A stretch of DNA of 64,000 nt from Nitrospiraceae bacterium (lineage in GTDB: Bacteria > Nitrospirota > Nitrospiria > Nitrospirales > UBA8639): contig JACKFF010000017.1 in NCBI GenBank assembly GCA_020632595.1, positions 13,825 through 77,824 on the forward strand, written 5' to 3'. Every line of letters begins with the position of its first letter. Within the stretch, counting starts at the first letter, position 1. The notes under the pieces are model-generated. The model saw nothing but the letters and a program-made list of their open reading frames with translations. It did not search any database and had not been told where the DNA came from. Of this stretch, positions 15,669-25,332 are shown in pieces. Made by a program: the position numbers and the translations under genes.

Positions 15669-17199
15669 GAGAAATTAAGTTGAAAGCCGAACGGATGAAA
15701 GAATAAGGCCTGAGGCGTGCGCCATGCTTTAACTAGCCACGGGGAATATATAAACAAGCATAATCGGCAATGAATTGTTGCAGGAAGAACGATGAGAGCA
15801 CATAGGAGACGCCTGTGTTTTCTCCTCCCTTGGTTGGCATGAAAAGATGTATCATCTATTTTTCACAAAATAACCAATCTATGACCCTGCTTAACCGGAT
15901 CTTTTTGAGTTTGCAAATGCTATGCATATCCTCCAGCTTCAGGAGCCACCACACCCATTGCACTAAGGCTAAGGTTGGAACCGTTCATCCCACAGGACGT
16001 AAGACTTATCAAGGCCATGTGGATACGTAATTAGACCGCATATCGGTCATGAAATCCCCCTAGTATGAATAGAAAATTATGTAAAGGGAAGTGTGGGTTC
16101 ATTGTATGGGGAGAAATCAAATGAGACAAGGGTTCTCGTGGCGGACGAAGGTATTCTCCCCATTCCCTTTTTCGATGATTGGTCGTACTCATGAGTGATT
16201 AAGGCTTTCCAGTGCGTGACACATGCAGTTGCTTGAAAGTCACCTGAATAGTACAGATTGACCGGCAGGCAAAACATCATTCCGGTTGTGCCCAAGGCTT
16301 GTAGGCCTGGCCGAAGGGAAATCTTTCACGAATGGGTTGGCCAGGATCTCCATCAATGAGTGCTTCTGAAAAAACCTCATTCTCTGGGGATATATGGGGA
16401 TAACCCATCGCTCCCGGATGCAGAAGTTTCGGTTTTTGGGTGGAAGGTTGGTTCATTGCATAGAGCGGGTGGCGAGCTGAGTTGGTGAATGAAGGGCGGT
16501 TTGGCCGTTCTTGTATTGTCGTCTAGATCATGTTTGGTCTCGGGATGGCGGCACTGCATTTTCTTGACCGCGATCAAGTCTCAATTCCAAAGCCTCGTTT
16601 TTGCTCCCGGGCATACACAACACGATCATTTTGCGGTCTGTTCTTCTTTCAATGAAGAATGTGTTCTCAAGTTTATCCCTTGTATTCTCCACGTGGAACT
16701 GGCTGGAATAACATCCCCTGCCCATGACCGTCACGTGTAATATTGCTACGGTCGTGGGCAATGCTCATCTCGACGCTCATCCCCGTAATCTTCATTTTCC
16801 CCATTGTTTCATAGGTCTAAGGGATCGTAATGCTGTATTGGATGGTGTCAGCTAAGGTTTATACTCATCCCAAGGCGTTGTATGGATGGGGCCAAGTTAG
16901 CCCGATTTGCCACAGCCCGATCATCCCAAAATGGACCATACAGAAAGGCCTGGCATGCCATCGGAGTTGCTTTGTTCCTACGAGTGCCACAAGGATCAAT
17001 CAGAGAGGAAAAGAGGAAAGTCTGATGGGTATCGATTTGTGATTTGGTGCAGGGAAATGAGGGGGAACTCGTAGTGAGAGAAGGGCGCTTTGAGACCGAA
17101 ACGGATCTCAGCAATAGCGGGTTAGAAAATCAATGGAGGCAATTTCCTCCATTTTCAGACTGGGTAAAGTATGACTCTTTCTCGTATCGCATGATCATG
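15669..17199 (-). other. 1.5-kb gene-free region, probably decayed sequence
   Basis: No frame here has a ribosome site, recognised domain or sensible composition. Short readable pieces on the minus strand shift frame repeatedly. One example near 16700-16800 reads GKMKITGMSVEMSIAHD and then breaks. The pattern suits one or more old genes that have degenerated, but I could not name them. Confidence 0.45.
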
Positions 17200-18810
17200 T
17201 CATGATTTTCCAGACTTGGCTGGAGATGAAGCCGTTTGAGTTATGGGAAGGACAAGACGAAATGTTGTTCCGTGGCCCTCTTCACTTTCGACCCTAATGT
17301 GACCGTGATGGAGGTCAATGGCATCTTTCACAATTTTTGTGCCGAGGCCCGTTCCTTCTTTTTTGGTGCTAATGGCCTGAGCGGTAAAGAGGCGGTCTCG
17401 AACTTCAGGCGGCATGCCTTTCCCGGTATCGGCTACCGTCATCTCTACGGTATCCGGGCGGGGTCCCGGAGATCCGCCGACCGTGACTGATCCTCCACGG
17501 GGAACTTCCGGGATGGCATTATTGATGAGATTGTAAAAGGCGTTGAACAGGCGACGTTCATCTGCATCAATAACAGGGAGGGCATCAAGGCCATCGGTCA
17601 GAAGGGTAATCCCTTTTTCTGCTGCATAGGTGCGAAGCGTATCCAGCACTCCATCTACAATGCTCGCAAGGCGGCAGGGAGTAAAATGTGGTGGACTGGT
17701 GACACCTTTGACGGCATCAGCAATTTCCCGCACACGGTCCTGAATCCGTCGGGCATTGGTGACGATCATTCGTATCAGATCCAGACTGTTAGTATAACTG
17801 GCTTCCGCCCCTTTGGCCTTTTCCTTAATTAACAGGGGAAACTGCTCGTCCAATTCATCCTTTAATAAATCTGCTCCCGACAACACTGGCATCAACATAT
17901 TTTTGATATCGTGCCCGATATCTCCGAGGACTCTGGTTACTTCCGCGAGTTTGGCTTCCTCCAACAATTGAGCGGCCATACGTTTCTTTTCAGTAATATC
18001 CTGAAAAGTGACCACAGCCCCCGCCAAATTTCCCTCGTTATCCCAGATGGGGGTGCTTGTATACCGCGCAGGAAAGCTTGTCCCATCTTTTTTCCAGAAC
18101 ACTTCGTCCTCACCCTGGTGGACCAATCCATCCTTATAGGCCCTATAAATGGGGCATTCTTCGGCAGGATAAGTGGAACCGTCAGCTTTGGTATGGTGCC
18201 AGGTGCGGTGACTGGGTTTTCCAAATAACTCCCCAGGTTCATATCCTAACAATCTGTTGGCAGCCGGATTCACAAAGGTATGGTTGCCTTCGAGGTCCAA
18301 CCCGAAAATGCCTTCACCAGCGGCCTGTAAAATCATATCGTTGTGTCGACGAAATTGTTCAAGGGATTTTTCGCATTGTCGGCGATAGGTAATATCTTGA
18401 AAAATGACAACGGCGCCGACAAGGACCCCTTCATGGCGAATCGGTGTGCTGGAATATTCGACGGGGAAACTTGTGCCATTTTTTCGCCAAAACACTTCGT
18501 TGTCCCCTCGATGCACCTGGCCATCCTTGTATGTCGCATAGTTGGGACATTCTTCCTGTGGGTAGGGAGTGCCATCGGCTTTGGTGTGGTGCCAAAGGGA
18601 ATGGCTGGGTTGGCCGATTAATTCCTGGGGTTCATAGCCCAACATTTTCGCTGCTGCAGGATTCACAAAGGTGTGTCGGCCGTCGAGATCCAGCCCAAAG
18701 ATGCCTTCACCTGCGGCCTGTAAGATGAGGGCGTGGTGTTGTTCAAGATGTTTCAGCATTTGTGAAAGGTCCGTCTTGTCCTGCTGTATATTCTCTGGTG
18801 CTATGGACAT
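17200..18810 (-). CDS. PAS-PAS sensor histidine kinase
   Basis: 536 residues, soluble. Two PAS domains (about residues 20-143 and 155-278) are near-copies of each other; both contain ILQAAGEGIFGLDL, a WHHTKADG segment and EECP. The H box is intact (LGDIGHDIKNMLMPV). The ATPase domain has the N box NLINNAIPE, G1 ADTGKGMP and G2 GTGLGTKIV. The lack of membrane segments implies a cytoplasmic signal. The conserved His/Cys in both PAS copies could hold a cofactor, but this is inference. The likely partner is one of the two receiver proteins in the window (20629 or 57463). Confidence 0.9.
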   Translation of the reverse strand: MSIAPENIQQDKTDLSQMLKHLEQHHALILQAAGEGIFGLDLDGRHTFVNPAAAKMLGYEPQELIGQPSHSLWHHTKADGTPYPQEECPNYATYKDGQVHRGDNEVFWRKNGTSFPVEYSSTPIRHEGVLVGAVVIFQDITYRRQCEKSLEQFRRHNDMILQAAGEGIFGLDLEGNHTFVNPAANRLLGYEPGELFGKPSHRTWHHTKADGSTYPAEECPIYRAYKDGLVHQGEDEVFWKKDGTSFPARYTSTPIWDNEGNLAGAVVTFQDITEKKRMAAQLLEEAKLAEVTRVLGDIGHDIKNMLMPVLSGADLLKDELDEQFPLLIKEKAKGAEASYTNSLDLIRMIVTNARRIQDRVREIADAVKGVTSPPHFTPCRLASIVDGVLDTLRTYAAEKGITLLTDGLDALPVIDADERRLFNAFYNLINNAIPEVPRGGSVTVGGSPGPRPDTVEMTVADTGKGMPPEVRDRLFTAQAISTKKEGTGLGTKIVKDAIDLHHGHIRVESEEGHGTTFRLVLPITQTASSPAKSGKS

Positions 18811-18913
18811 CCTGGTTTTCCTCTTTGGAGTCAGGGACTGGAACGGTTATCTCCAGTCCCCAAAATGTTGACTTGTCAACCTAAAGTGAAAGTGTCTAAA
18901 TGCCAATTTCAGG

Positions 18914-20347
18914 TTATTTGGCCAAAGTCCGGAGGTACTGAATCAATTGCCAGACTTGTTCATCGGGCATACCGGAAAAGGCCATCATGCCGGTTCCTGC
19001 GGATCCGTTTTTGATAATCCAATACAGTTGCCCGTCAGAAATGTCTTTCATCGTTTCTCCACAGGTAAAGTTTCGAGGATGTGGATTCAACGCTGCGCCC
19101 ATGGGTCCTTGCCCGTCACCTTTATCGCCATGACATTGCTTGCAGGCCAAGGGTTGAGCGGTTTCGTGATACAGCTTTTCTCCCACCTTGATGTGCTCTT
19201 GGGAGGCGGGTAACGGACTGGTCATATTACGAAATTTTCCAGGCGCCTGTTTCGTGTTGCGTGGTTGTGGACAGACTCCTGATGGTCCTCCGGATGATGA
19301 AGCCGCGCTGGCCATCTCCGGGGCACCTTTAAACGTGGTCTTTAAATAGGCAATGACATCGGATACGCCTTCAGTCCCGCCTATGGTCAGTCCCCAATAC
19401 GGCATCATAGAAGACTTCCCAACAGATTTCCCCCCGTAATAGATCACGTTATACAAATAATCGAGAGGGATTTTTTCAAAGGGAATATTGGCATGCACCG
19501 CCGGTTTGGGTTCCAAGCCTGAAGCCGCCGGGCCATCCCCTTTGCCCTCCGCCCCATGACATTGTGCACAATATTCCTGATAAATTTTGGCCCCGTTTTC
19601 GACATTCGGGTGGTCGAAATCGGCGCTCTTCCATGGTTCAAAATAGGGGAAATCCTCATTCCCTCGGGTGGCGATAAACCCTGTGACATATCGCAGCCCC
19701 AATGCACTGACGTCCCCGACAAACTCTCCACTGTGTGGCACGAAGTCTGGGGGATCGGAATTGAATCGATAAATCCAATCAGCCTTCAGCCTTTTCCCCG
19801 AATTAAAGAATGAGGCGCTTTGCGGGCCACCGGTCTTTTTCCCATCCACCATAATCTGATGACAGCCAATGCAGGAATGTTGAACAAAGATTTCCTCTCC
19901 AAACTTTGCCTCCTGTTTACTAAAGGTCGACATATCAATGGACCCCGGTTTCACTCGCGGGTCTTGTAGGTGTGTCTCAAAATAGTCGGCAATGGCTTCA
20001 GCTTCCTGTTGAGAGACGGCCATGTGCTGGTCAGGTTGCTGGCCCTGATCCCAACGGTAACTCTTGGCATACAGCATCGGTTCTTTCCCTGTCAGCCATC
20101 CAATGAGCCACTCACGTTGAAACTTGCTGCCCCCCCACATCAGATCCGGCGCTTTCAAATTGAAGCGACTCTCTCCTTCACCTTGAAACTTGTGGCAGGT
20201 GGAGCAGGTGGTGCTGATCAGGGATTCCGCATCTGTTCCGTCAGCGGCAAACAGGGGACCGGGAACATAGAGACAGAGAAGGATGCCCACCGTGAGTACG
20301 AGAGCATGGCCTTGACTACGTAAATGGACACTCCTCCTGTGAGTCAT
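18914..20347 (-). CDS. Periplasmic tetraheme c-type cytochrome
   Basis: 477 residues with a signal peptide (LVLTVGILLCLYVPGPLFA). Four CxxCH heme sites occur: CSTCH, CIGCH, CAQCH and CKQCH. Each lies in a class I cytochrome-like domain; the last three have the typical GxGDGP loop or MPxxQVW end (FSGMPDEQVWQLIQYLR). The protein probably shuttles electrons in the periplasm, perhaps to a terminal oxidase. The start ATG 20347 has GGAGGG 7 bases upstream; the longer frame is unlikely. A -24/-12 promoter match lies about 185 bases upstream. The C-terminal domain resembles the small cytochrome at 28.2 kb and the remnant near 26.7 kb. Confidence 0.9.
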   Translation of the reverse strand: MTHRRSVHLRSQGHALVLTVGILLCLYVPGPLFAADGTDAESLISTTCSTCHKFQGEGESRFNLKAPDLMWGGSKFQREWLIGWLTGKEPMLYAKSYRWDQGQQPDQHMAVSQQEAEAIADYFETHLQDPRVKPGSIDMSTFSKQEAKFGEEIFVQHSCIGCHQIMVDGKKTGGPQSASFFNSGKRLKADWIYRFNSDPPDFVPHSGEFVGDVSALGLRYVTGFIATRGNEDFPYFEPWKSADFDHPNVENGAKIYQEYCAQCHGAEGKGDGPAASGLEPKPAVHANIPFEKIPLDYLYNVIYYGGKSVGKSSMMPYWGLTIGGTEGVSDVIAYLKTTFKGAPEMASAASSSGGPSGVCPQPRNTKQAPGKFRNMTSPLPASQEHIKVGEKLYHETAQPLACKQCHGDKGDGQGPMGAALNPHPRNFTCGETMKDISDGQLYWIIKNGSAGTGMMAFSGMPDEQVWQLIQYLRTLAK

Positions 20348-20531
20348 AAAAAAACCCTCCATAAGTAATTGGTGAAGAAAGACAAGAATTCTTATCATGT
20401 TTGGGGTTTTGTAATTTAAAAGAAATTTTTTTGAACATTCCTATGGGGAAAAATTCCTCATCCCAAGCATATCTACATTGGGGTATTTTGACTCATAAAA
20501 CCCATTCTCAGTACTTTCCTAATAGAGAGGA

Positions 20532-20548
20532 AGCAAAATCAACACCAA
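20532..20548 (-). promoter_or_regulatory. Candidate sigma54 promoter for the tetraheme cytochrome
   Basis: On the minus strand TTGGTGTTGATTTTGCT has GG and GC 10 bases apart, with TGG at -24 and TTTGC at -12. The middle does not match the consensus and no GTTAAC element lies nearby, so it is weaker than the other candidates. Confidence 0.4.
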
Positions 20549-20628
20549 ATGGCAAGGCTAAAGATGTACTCATAGTTTTCCCATATCGATAGACCTTTTG
20601 CCTCAAAAAGAGGGAGGAAGGCTCCCTC

Positions 20629-21075
20629 TTATAAACGGTTGATCTCCCGTTCTTCCATGGCCTTCGCAACCGCAGTCAGAAGTTTTTCTTTTTCAACCGG
20701 TTTGACCAAATAGTCAATAATCCCATTCTTCATCAAGGATGTGGCCATGATTAAATCCGGGAATCCGGTAAGCACAATCAAGGATACATGCGGGAATTCA
20801 TTTTGAAAAAACTGAATAGCCTCCAGTCCATTCAGCTTGGGCATTCGGATGTCGGTGAGGATCACGTCTAGTAACAGAGGGTTTTCACCATTTTTGATTT
20901 CTTGTACTGCCTGTTGACCGTCTTCGGCCTCAATCACATCATAGCCGGCTTTTTCCAATGACAACCTCACAACTTTGCGAACATCCGGTTCGTCATCGAC
21001 TACCAAGATCCGGCCCAAGGATGTTTGACCGCTGAACATGGCCGCTGTTCGAGATTGACTGGCTGTTTGTTCCAT
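20629..21075 (-). CDS. Single-domain response regulator (receiver only)
   Basis: 148 residues. The receiver domain covers ~20-140 and carries the acidic pair in ILVVDDEPDVR, the phospho-acceptor aspartate in LTDIRMPKLNG, the switch threonine in LIVLTGF and the lysine in YLVKPVEKEKLL. No output domain is present, so it works like CheY/Spo0F by protein contact. The ribosome site GGAGGG precedes the ATG by about 6 bases. It is preceded by a sigma54 promoter match and a GTTAACACGTTAAC element, so it is probably made under control of an NtrC-type activator. Confidence 0.92.
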   Translation of the reverse strand: MEQTASQSRTAAMFSGQTSLGRILVVDDEPDVRKVVRLSLEKAGYDVIEAEDGQQAVQEIKNGENPLLLDVILTDIRMPKLNGLEAIQFFQNEFPHVSLIVLTGFPDLIMATSLMKNGIIDYLVKPVEKEKLLTAVAKAMEEREINRL

Positions 21076-21142
21076 GAGGACCCTCCTTCGGTAAAATTTG
21101 TTAAGACACCTTTCGATTTCTCTTCTTCATGCCAATAACAAC

Positions 21143-21159
21143 AGCAAATCAAATGCCAC
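21143..21159 (-). promoter_or_regulatory. Sigma54 (-24/-12) promoter of the receiver gene
   Basis: On the minus strand TGGCATTTGATTTGCT carries GG (21157-21156) and GC (21145-21144) exactly 10 bases apart, with TGGCA and TTTGC intact. The predicted transcription start is near 21132, about 57 bases before the ATG. Confidence 0.65.
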
Positions 21160-21267
21160 ATGAAATAAGTGACAAAAATGTAAATAACATCAATTGTTTA
21201 CAGTGAAATGTGCAATGTGTAGCAACGAAAAATATGGTGGAATGTTAAGCCTGATTTAACGGATGGA

Positions 21268-21281
21268 GTTAACACGTTAAC
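21268..21281 (-). promoter_or_regulatory. Upstream activator element GTTAACACGTTAAC, copy 1
   Basis: Two GTTAAC palindromes separated by AC. The element begins 111 bases upstream of the -24 GG of the receiver promoter. The same 14 bases, inverted, occur at 32275. Confidence 0.6.
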
Positions 21282-21333
21282 TGCTCAGGCTTTCAAAGAT
21301 TTACTGGTTTGGTTGGATTGAGGGAATCGAGTT

Positions 21334-22995
21334 TTATTGAGGAAAGCTTAAATAGCCACCGGTGAGGTTGAAGACCTGGGTGAAGCCATGCTGGAGGAGA
21401 ATGCGTGCCGCGAGATACCCGCGTAATCCGACACGACAATAAACGACGGTTTCCTGAGAGGGATCCAGTTGCTGAAGATGGTCTCTCAGTTCATCAATCG
21501 GAATGAGTCGGGCATGAGGAATGTGAGCTTCTTGATATTCGTCCGTGGTCCGGACATCTAATAACTGGAGGGCGGGGTTCGTCAGCAATTTCTTTTGTAA
21601 TTCTTTCCCCGTGAGCGTGTTGACCTCACCGCGTAGCGTATTGGCGGCGACGAAACCCGCCATAATGACCGGTCCTTTGGCCGAATTAAATTGAGGGGCA
21701 TAGGCCAAATCCAATTGTTCCAAATCCTGGACGTTCAATTTGGCATGTATGGCGGTGGCCAACACATCAATGCGTTTATCGACGCCCTGATCACCCACAA
21801 TTTGAGCACCTAATAATTTGCCGGTCTGTTGCTCGACGACTAATTTCATGTGCAGCGCTTCTGCTCCAGGATAATACTCTGCGTGATCCAAGGGGTGGGT
21901 GAGGGAGAGAAAGTACTTCAACCCATAGGCCTCGGCTTCGTCTGCGCTTAATCCCGTTTTGGCAGCGGTGATACCCATGCTCTCGACAATGGCCGTTCCC
22001 AGTGCACCATGAAACTGTAAGTCTCCGCCGGCAGCATTGGCTCCGGCGACCCTCCCCTGCTTATTGGCCGGCCCGGCTAAAGGAATTCTTGCGTGTTGGC
22101 CGGTCACCAGATTGATGGTTTCGACCGCATCACCCGCTGCATAAATAGTAGGGTCAGAAGTTTGCTGTCGTGTGTTCACGGCAATGCCTCCTGCTGGCCC
22201 GATTTCAAGCCCCGCCGTTCTGGCAAGCTGGAGCTCCGGTCTGACGCCGATCGAAAGAATGGCGAGGTCCATCGGCACCCGTGTTCCGCTTTCCAATTCC
22301 GCTTCTTTGGCGAGGTCCCCCTCCTGCCGAAATCCGTTGATACCGTCACCCGCAATAATCTTTACTCCCTTTTCTTGCAGGTGATGCGCCACCAGGGTGG
22401 CCATGTCCTGATCAAAAGGAGGTAGAATTTGAGGAGCTTTTTCTATGATTGTCACGGTCAATCCAAGGCCCATCAGGGCTTCGGCCGTTTCCAGTCCAAT
22501 AAACCCTCCTCCAATAACCAAGGCTTCCTGAGAAGGGTGGGTGGCGAGAAAGGTTTTAATGGCATCAGAGTCAGGAACGGTTTTGACGGTAAAGATATTC
22601 CTGGCGGGAATGCCGGGTATGTCGGGCATGATTGCTCCGGCACCGGGTGCCAGAATGAGTGTGTCGTAGGGGTGAGAAGTGATTTTTTGAGTCATCAAGT
22701 TTTTCACCTGCACGCACTTCGCCCTTCGGTCTATGTGAAGGACTTCGTGTAACACGTGGACCCGGACTCTGAATCGTTTCCAAAACCGTTCCGGGGTTTG
22801 AAGTAGGAGATCATCACGATCCGGAATGGTCTTTCCCACATAGTACGGGAGGCCACAGTTGGCAAAGGATACATAGGGCCCCTTTTCAAACATCACAATG
22901 TTTGCCGTTTCGTTGGTTCGACGCGCCTTAGCGGCCGCGCTGGCTCCGCCGGCCACTCCACCGACAATAATGATGTTGCGGGACATGCTCCTCAC
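21334..22995 (-). CDS. CoA-disulfide reductase-like flavoprotein fused to rhodanese
   Basis: 553 residues. The N-terminal FAD motif is IIVGGVAGGASAAAKARR, followed by the redox cysteine in FANCGLPYY, the NAD motif ALVIGGGFIGLETAEAL and the second FAD motif in TIYAAGDAVE. The last ~95 residues form a rhodanese domain with the catalytic loop YCRVGLRG. This CoADR-rhodanese layout is known from enzymes that reduce CoA disulfide, CoA persulfide or polysulfide with NAD(P)H. It fits the sulfur genes of this region. The start is GTG 22995 or ATG 22986. It lies 17 bases after pyruvate kinase, probably in one operon. Confidence 0.9.
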   Translation of the reverse strand: MRSMSRNIIIVGGVAGGASAAAKARRTNETANIVMFEKGPYVSFANCGLPYYVGKTIPDRDDLLLQTPERFWKRFRVRVHVLHEVLHIDRRAKCVQVKNLMTQKITSHPYDTLILAPGAGAIMPDIPGIPARNIFTVKTVPDSDAIKTFLATHPSQEALVIGGGFIGLETAEALMGLGLTVTIIEKAPQILPPFDQDMATLVAHHLQEKGVKIIAGDGINGFRQEGDLAKEAELESGTRVPMDLAILSIGVRPELQLARTAGLEIGPAGGIAVNTRQQTSDPTIYAAGDAVETINLVTGQHARIPLAGPANKQGRVAGANAAGGDLQFHGALGTAIVESMGITAAKTGLSADEAEAYGLKYFLSLTHPLDHAEYYPGAEALHMKLVVEQQTGKLLGAQIVGDQGVDKRIDVLATAIHAKLNVQDLEQLDLAYAPQFNSAKGPVIMAGFVAANTLRGEVNTLTGKELQKKLLTNPALQLLDVRTTDEYQEAHIPHARLIPIDELRDHLQQLDPSQETVVYCRVGLRGYLAARILLQHGFTQVFNLTGGYLSFPQ

Positions 22996-23012
22996 GTACT
23001 CCCAGCAGAAAT

Positions 23013-24443
23013 TTACACGACCATATGTGCTTTGATGATGTTGGTTCCAAAGGAATGTCCCAGGCGTTCTCCAGTGACGATGACAACGAGACGGCCTTCT
23101 TGAAGCAGCCCAAGGGTTTTGAGGTAATCCTGGGCGGCATTAATGCGCTCATCGGTGGCATCAATTTGCGGAAAGACACATGAGACAATGCCCCATACTA
23201 AGATTAATCGACGGGTAACAGTTGGCGAGGGAGTCAGTGCGATAATCCGGACCGTCGGGCGGTGGCGGGCCAATAACATGGCTGTATGGCCGGACTCTGT
23301 GAAAACCAGGATGGCTTGGGCGCCAACAGATGTGGAAAGAGAGACGGCAGCCTCGCACACCGCTTCCGGAGTCGAGCGCAGGATTTTTGTAGGCGAAATG
23401 AGGTGTTGCCTTTGACGAAAAAGTTCTTTTTCTGTTTGTCGAATAATGCGATCCATGACCTCAACCGACTCGAGAGGGAAATTTCCCGTGGACGTTTCGG
23501 CGGACAACATGACAGCATCCGTTCCGTCCAGCACCGCGTTTGCCACATCCGAAGCTTCGGCGCGAGTGGGCGAAGAATTTCGAGTCATCGATTCCAGCAT
23601 TTGCGTGGCTGTGATCACTGGTTTTCCCATGCGATTGGCCTGGGCGATGATCTGCTTTTGCAGGAGAGGGACTTCTTCCGGGCTCATTTCCAACGCCAGG
23701 TCGCCTCTAGCGACCATCACGCCATCTGCCGCATCAAGAATGGCATCAAGGCATGTCAGGGCTTCAGGTCTTTCGATTTTGGCAATGACAGGAATCAACG
23801 ATGATCGATCGGTCAAAGCCGTTTGGAGCGTATGAATGTCCTGCGGATTTCGAACGAAAGAGAGGGCGATATAATCGGCTTGCACGTCGATGGCCACCTG
23901 AAGATCCCCGGCGTCTTTCTCCGTAAATCCCGGAATGTCGAGTCGGAGGCCAGGGAAATTGACACCTTTATGTGAGGTGACCTTGCCTCCGACCAGGACT
24001 TTGCAGATTAGTCGGTCGGTTTCTTGTTTTTCCATGGTGAGGGACATATTGCCGTCATCAATTAAAACGATTTGACCTGGTTTCATTCGATTCGGGAAAT
24101 GGGAAAGGTGAACCGGCAGGGTATCCTCCGATTCGTTGGGTCTTGAGTTGTGATCTGACTTCGCAATCAGAATGATATCCTCACCTTTCTTCAAAACGGT
24201 TCCCTCGTTTGGAAGGTCCCCCAGACGGATCTTCGGACCTGCCAGGTCTACAAGGATGGCAAGTGGTGTCTTTTCTTCTAGAGCAAGGCGTCGAAGGCCT
24301 TGAATGGTTGTCCTGTGCCAATCAGTGGTTCCATGGGACATGTTAAACCTGGCAACATTGATTCCGGCATGGAGGAGTTGTTTTAAACATTCTTGGGAAG
24401 AAGTCGCAGGGCCAATTGTGGCTACAATTTTGACATGGCGCAT
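23013..24443 (-). CDS. pyk: Pyruvate kinase
   Basis: 476 residues. It makes pyruvate and ATP from phosphoenolpyruvate and ADP. Characteristic segments are VKIVATIGPATSS at the N-terminus, NVARFNMSHG, LVDLAGPKIRLG, the metal/substrate region VIAKIERPEAL, GVMVARGDLALEM, and KPVITATQMLESM. The C-terminal regulatory domain ends at FGTNIIKAHMV. The length is normal. It is followed by the CoADR-rhodanese gene 17 bases away. No clear promoter was identified in the 200 bases upstream. Confidence 0.96.
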   Translation of the reverse strand: MRHVKIVATIGPATSSQECLKQLLHAGINVARFNMSHGTTDWHRTTIQGLRRLALEEKTPLAILVDLAGPKIRLGDLPNEGTVLKKGEDIILIAKSDHNSRPNESEDTLPVHLSHFPNRMKPGQIVLIDDGNMSLTMEKQETDRLICKVLVGGKVTSHKGVNFPGLRLDIPGFTEKDAGDLQVAIDVQADYIALSFVRNPQDIHTLQTALTDRSSLIPVIAKIERPEALTCLDAILDAADGVMVARGDLALEMSPEEVPLLQKQIIAQANRMGKPVITATQMLESMTRNSSPTRAEASDVANAVLDGTDAVMLSAETSTGNFPLESVEVMDRIIRQTEKELFRQRQHLISPTKILRSTPEAVCEAAVSLSTSVGAQAILVFTESGHTAMLLARHRPTVRIIALTPSPTVTRRLILVWGIVSCVFPQIDATDERINAAQDYLKTLGLLQEGRLVVIVTGERLGHSFGTNIIKAHMVV

Positions 24444-24651
24444 GGGAATGGTCTCAAGAATTGGTTAATAATGGGCTAGCAGATATTGGTGGGGGAGGTG
24501 GGACCTTTTGTGACTGCAACAACCAAAAATTCCACGAGAATTTTTCTCAGATTTCATGGAGCATTGAATGGAAAAAATTTGTGTCATCGGGCAAACCCAA
24601 GAGAGATATTCCCCCGCTGATAGAATGGCCTACTAGCCAGGCTCCCGGGAT

Positions 24652-25323
24652 TCATCGCGGTGATGCAGTTAAGGTTCGAAGAAATGAAAGAAGATGATTC
24701 AACTCTAATGCATTCAGATCGTTCCTCCAGGCAGGCATGGCTGTGCCCGCTCGGCCGTTGCGAAGGGTATCAAGAATGCTTTGATCTGATTGGTTGCCGA
24801 GTAACGTGAGGTTGGCCGCTGGGGGAATCAGAGCCTGTCCAATGGGACCATCCCCTTTCCCGCCAAGTCCATGACACGTCACGCAGTGTCGTTCATAGAG
24901 GGCTTTCCCTTTTTGGGGATCGCCAGATTGAGTGAAGGATTGAGCGGGTGTTTCCTTGTGGTCGTCATGCTGAGCGGTAGGCGTAGAAGGTGAAGGTTGG
25001 AGTGTATTTTGCGTCACCAGATAGTCGACCAATAGAGCCATGTCCTCATTTGAAATTGGACAGCCAAAGGTGGTTTTCATTTTGTTGACGATTTTCATCC
25101 AATGCTCACTGTGATGAGGTGGTTGCGTATACACATATTCTGCCGAGTGACACATGAGGCAGTAACGGCTTGCGAGTTCACTCCCCGGACCGGGTTGATA
25201 GGAAATCGGATCAGCAGGAAGGGTGAGAATGGATACCGGTACTCCGTCATCGCCACCGGTCGGCAGTCCCCAGGCAAACTCCGTGGCCCCAACCAACAAC
25301 AAGAAGATCAAAATACAGATCAT
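24652..25323 (-). CDS. sorB: Diheme cytochrome c, SorB-like subunit of sulfite dehydrogenase
   Basis: 223 residues with an N-terminal signal peptide. The first heme site CLMCH is followed by EYVYTQPP and HSEHWMKIVNKM, the pattern of SorB electron acceptors. A linker of about 40 polar residues leads to a second cytochrome domain with CVTCH and MPAWRNDL. Typical SorB has only one heme, so this looks like SorB with an added class I cytochrome. The gene starts 9 bases after sorA stops, so the two are co-transcribed. The complex passes electrons from sulfite to the periplasmic cytochrome pool. Confidence 0.85.
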   Translation of the reverse strand: MICILIFLLLVGATEFAWGLPTGGDDGVPVSILTLPADPISYQPGPGSELASRYCLMCHSAEYVYTQPPHHSEHWMKIVNKMKTTFGCPISNEDMALLVDYLVTQNTLQPSPSTPTAQHDDHKETPAQSFTQSGDPQKGKALYERHCVTCHGLGGKGDGPIGQALIPPAANLTLLGNQSDQSILDTLRNGRAGTAMPAWRNDLNALELNHLLSFLRTLTASPR

Positions 25324-25332
25324 GAGGTGGCC

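Noticed and set aside
16848..17114. 88-codon minus-strand frame
   Set aside because: Ser/Thr-rich random-like composition, no ribosome site, in the decayed region.
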